Below, piece after piece: positions 14,355-15,942 of a stretch of 15,942 nt of DNA (the stretch's first letter is position 1; each line of letters starts with the position of its first letter). This DNA is from JBGCFO01 sp045106955 (GTDB lineage: Bacteria; Pseudomonadota; Alphaproteobacteria; Rickettsiales; Rickettsiaceae). The DNA lies in the NCBI GenBank assembly GCA_045106955.1, contig JBGCFO010000014.1, forward strand, positions 1 to 15,942, written 5' to 3'. The notes beneath the pieces are model-generated. The model was not told the DNA's origin. It ran no database searches and saw only the letters and a program-made list of their open reading frames with translations. A program made the position numbers and the translations under genes.

Positions 14355-15743
14355 ATGCTTGTAGTAAGCCTAATACAAATTATTTATACATTGACCAAGC
14401 ATCAAATTTTTCTGTACAACGATAATTTTAAAATTCCATTATACATTAAAACTATTTTTGTATTTTTAACTGCTTTCCTGTGCCCTATTAAGCTATTTTG
14501 TAAGTCCAAACCTGAAAACAGTTTAGGCGCAAGATTAAAACAATGTTTTATAGATCTAGGACCGATATACATTAAATTTGGTCAAACATTATCTACCAGG
14601 TCAGATCTTGTTGGAAATGACATTGCTTCACAATTACAGTTATTACAGGACAAGCTTAAGCCATTTGATGAAAAAATACTTAAGCAAATATTAAAACAAA
14701 AATTTGGTAATACGATACATGATATATTTATTGAATTTGATTATATATCTATTTCAGCGGCTTCAATTGCTCAAGTTCACAAAGCAAAGCTCGTTTCAGG
14801 AGAGTTGGTAGCCGTTAAAATTCTACGTCCAAAAATATGCACAAAATACAAGAAAGATCTAAAAGTATTGAAGTTTTTAGCGCGAATATCTCACATATTT
14901 TTGCCCAGTATTGAACATCTAAAGCTAGAACCTGTCATAGATTTGTTTAATACAACAATGATGTTGGAAATGGATTTTAGACTAGAGGCTGCGGCTGCAT
15001 CAGAAATGCGTGATAATTTCAAAGATGATACATCTGTACATATACCAAAAATCTTTTGGAAATATAGTTCAAATAATATATTGGTAATGGATTGGATAGA
15101 TGGTGTGTCGCTTTATGACAAAGAAGCTCTTATAGAAAATAATTTTGATCTATCTACCATTGCACGCAAGATTGCTGTTATATTTTTCAATCAAGCATTT
15201 CGTGATGGATTTTTTCATGCCGATTTACATCCTGGAAACATCTTAATAATGAGAAATGGCTCTATTGCATTGTTGGATTTTGGCATTGTTAGCAGGTTAA
15301 ATGATAGAGATAGAATTGCAATTGCAGAAATATTTTTTGGATTTTTCAAGAAGGATTATAAGTTGATTGCGAGAATACATAAAGAAATTGGATATATACC
15401 AAAAGATACTGATCTGGATGTATTTGCACAATATTGCAGAGCTGTATCCGAGCCACTTATTGAATTATCTGCTCAAGATATATCTATTGGCAATTTATTA
15501 TCTCAACTATTTCAAATTACCGAAGTTTTTGGTATGAAAATTCAGCCTCAACTAATATTGCTACAAAAAACAATGATCGTTGTAGAGGGTATAGGTCAAA
15601 TACTTAACCCACAAGTTAATATGTGGCAAATGATTGAAGATTGGATTAAAAAATGGGCTAATAAAAATATTACGCCAGAAGCAAAATTATTGAGAATTTT
15701 GAGACAAAATGCGATAGATTTTGTCAATAAGATCTATCAATAA
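14355..15743 (+). CDS. ubiB: UbiB (ABC1/ADCK-type atypical kinase) for ubiquinone biosynthesis
   Basis: UbiB is a membrane-associated atypical kinase-like ATPase needed for ubiquinone synthesis or distribution. The hallmarks are present in order: the KxGQ motif K74-F-G-Q77 followed by STRSD, the Ala-rich nucleotide loop SAASIAQVH (134-142), the ATP-site lysine in VAVK155, the ExD pair E205/D207, catalytic D290 and N295 in FHADLHPGN, and the DFG metal site (308-310). At 462 residues it is shorter than E. coli UbiB (546), and the sequence after about 415 is amphipathic and charged, without the two C-terminal membrane helices. A hydrophobic stretch near residues 27-46 may provide membrane contact instead. 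It follows ubiE by 10 bases and ends just before a terminator-like hairpin. Confidence 0.95.
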   Translation: MLVVSLIQIIYTLTKHQIFLYNDNFKIPLYIKTIFVFLTAFLCPIKLFCKSKPENSLGARLKQCFIDLGPIYIKFGQTLSTRSDLVGNDIASQLQLLQDKLKPFDEKILKQILKQKFGNTIHDIFIEFDYISISAASIAQVHKAKLVSGELVAVKILRPKICTKYKKDLKVLKFLARISHIFLPSIEHLKLEPVIDLFNTTMMLEMDFRLEAAAASEMRDNFKDDTSVHIPKIFWKYSSNNILVMDWIDGVSLYDKEALIENNFDLSTIARKIAVIFFNQAFRDGFFHADLHPGNILIMRNGSIALLDFGIVSRLNDRDRIAIAEIFFGFFKKDYKLIARIHKEIGYIPKDTDLDVFAQYCRAVSEPLIELSAQDISIGNLLSQLFQITEVFGMKIQPQLILLQKTMIVVEGIGQILNPQVNMWQMIEDWIKKWANKNITPEAKLLRILRQNAIDFVNKIYQ

Positions 15744-15745
15744 AC

Positions 15746-15771
15746 AAACCTCCCAAATGCATGAGAGGTTT
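15746..15771. terminator. Probable bidirectional terminator between ubiB and the right-edge gene
   Basis: AAACCTC (15746-15752) and GAGGTTT (15765-15771) form a perfect 7-bp stem with a 12-base loop, 2 bases after the ubiB stop. The arms supply a short T-run on each strand: GGTTTATCT on plus and GGTTTGTTTATT on minus. It lies between converging genes, the expected place for a shared terminator. The tract is not a strong run of T's, so efficiency may be modest. Confidence 0.6.
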
Positions 15772-15805
15772 ATCTAAACTTTTCTAAGTAAACTTAACTT
15801 AAATA

Positions 15806-15942
15806 TTACTGTAAAAGTTTTAATACACTTTGAGCTAATTCATTTCCTTCTCTATAAAGTTCAATAGTAGCACGAAGTCTAGTTGAAGTGTCTTTAAATA
15901 TAGAGATAGCATCTTCATAATGCGCATTTCTATAGTTACCAG
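15806..15942 (-). CDS. 3' end of an unidentified protein (partial, runs off right edge)
   Basis: The minus strand has 44 sense codons before a TAA at 15808-15806, continuing past the window. The visible C-terminus includes YRNAHYEDAISIFKDT and then ELYREGNELAQSVLKLLQ. It is helical, with regularly spaced Leu, Ile and acidic residues. No family is recognisable from 44 residues. Codon use and composition look coding, and the convergent terminator at 15746-15771 fits the end of a gene on this strand. A flagellar or other helical-bundle protein is possible but unsupported. Confidence 0.6.
   Translation of the reverse strand, partial: GNYRNAHYEDAISIFKDTSTRLRATIELYREGNELAQSVLKLLQ

Overview
This window is AT-rich (roughly 30% G+C by eye) chromosomal DNA from what looks like an obligate intracellular alphaproteobacterium of the order Rickettsiales. 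Grounds for this are ThyX in place of ThyA, a secF with no secD beside it, an iron superoxide dismutase with the N-terminal extension I associate with Rickettsia, isolated tRNA genes, and long lineage-specific coiled-coil proteins. A flagellar export ATPase (FliI) with a FliJ-like partner argues against a classical non-motile Rickettsia and for one of the flagellated lineages (Midichloria-like or a flagellated Rickettsiaceae). The placement rests on gene content and remembered protein sequence, not on a tree.

Layout. 1-492: left edge with a probable start of an IS982-like transposase running off the window (minus), a hairpin, a possible small minus-strand gene and a perfect 13-bp inverted repeat. 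493-2341: secF and thyX on plus, 7 bp apart. 2367-2441: tRNA-Thr(GGU), then a membrane protein of the heme-copper oxidase subunit I superfamily (2476-3795) that lacks the expected CuB His-His pair. 3960-6641: two unrecognised plus-strand genes, a Lys-rich coiled-coil protein with a CtrA-type box in its promoter region and a hydrophilic low-complexity protein with a good promoter of its own. 6662-8976: ychF and a Bcr/CflA-type transporter, a minus-strand pair with a clear promoter. 9118-12100: a minus-strand operon running EAL-domain protein, fliI, fliJ-like. 12183-12648: bolA and a UbiK-like gene on plus. 12743-12819: tRNA-Ile(GAU) with its own promoter. 12952-15743: sodB, ubiE and ubiB on plus. 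15746-15771: an inverted repeat that can serve as terminator for both sides. 15806-15942: the 3' end of an unidentified minus-strand gene.

How the genes fit together. The strongest functional groupings are (i) a c-di-GMP phosphodiesterase-like protein one base upstream of the flagellar export ATPase, suggesting second-messenger control of flagellar export; and (ii) a quinone and redox neighbourhood (UbiK-like, SodB, UbiE, UbiB, with BolA for Fe-S/redox stress). The heme-copper-oxidase-like protein is a further membrane redox candidate. The least explained part is 3960-6641, which carries two proteins of no family I recognise and is the best place to look for lineage-specific host-interaction biology.
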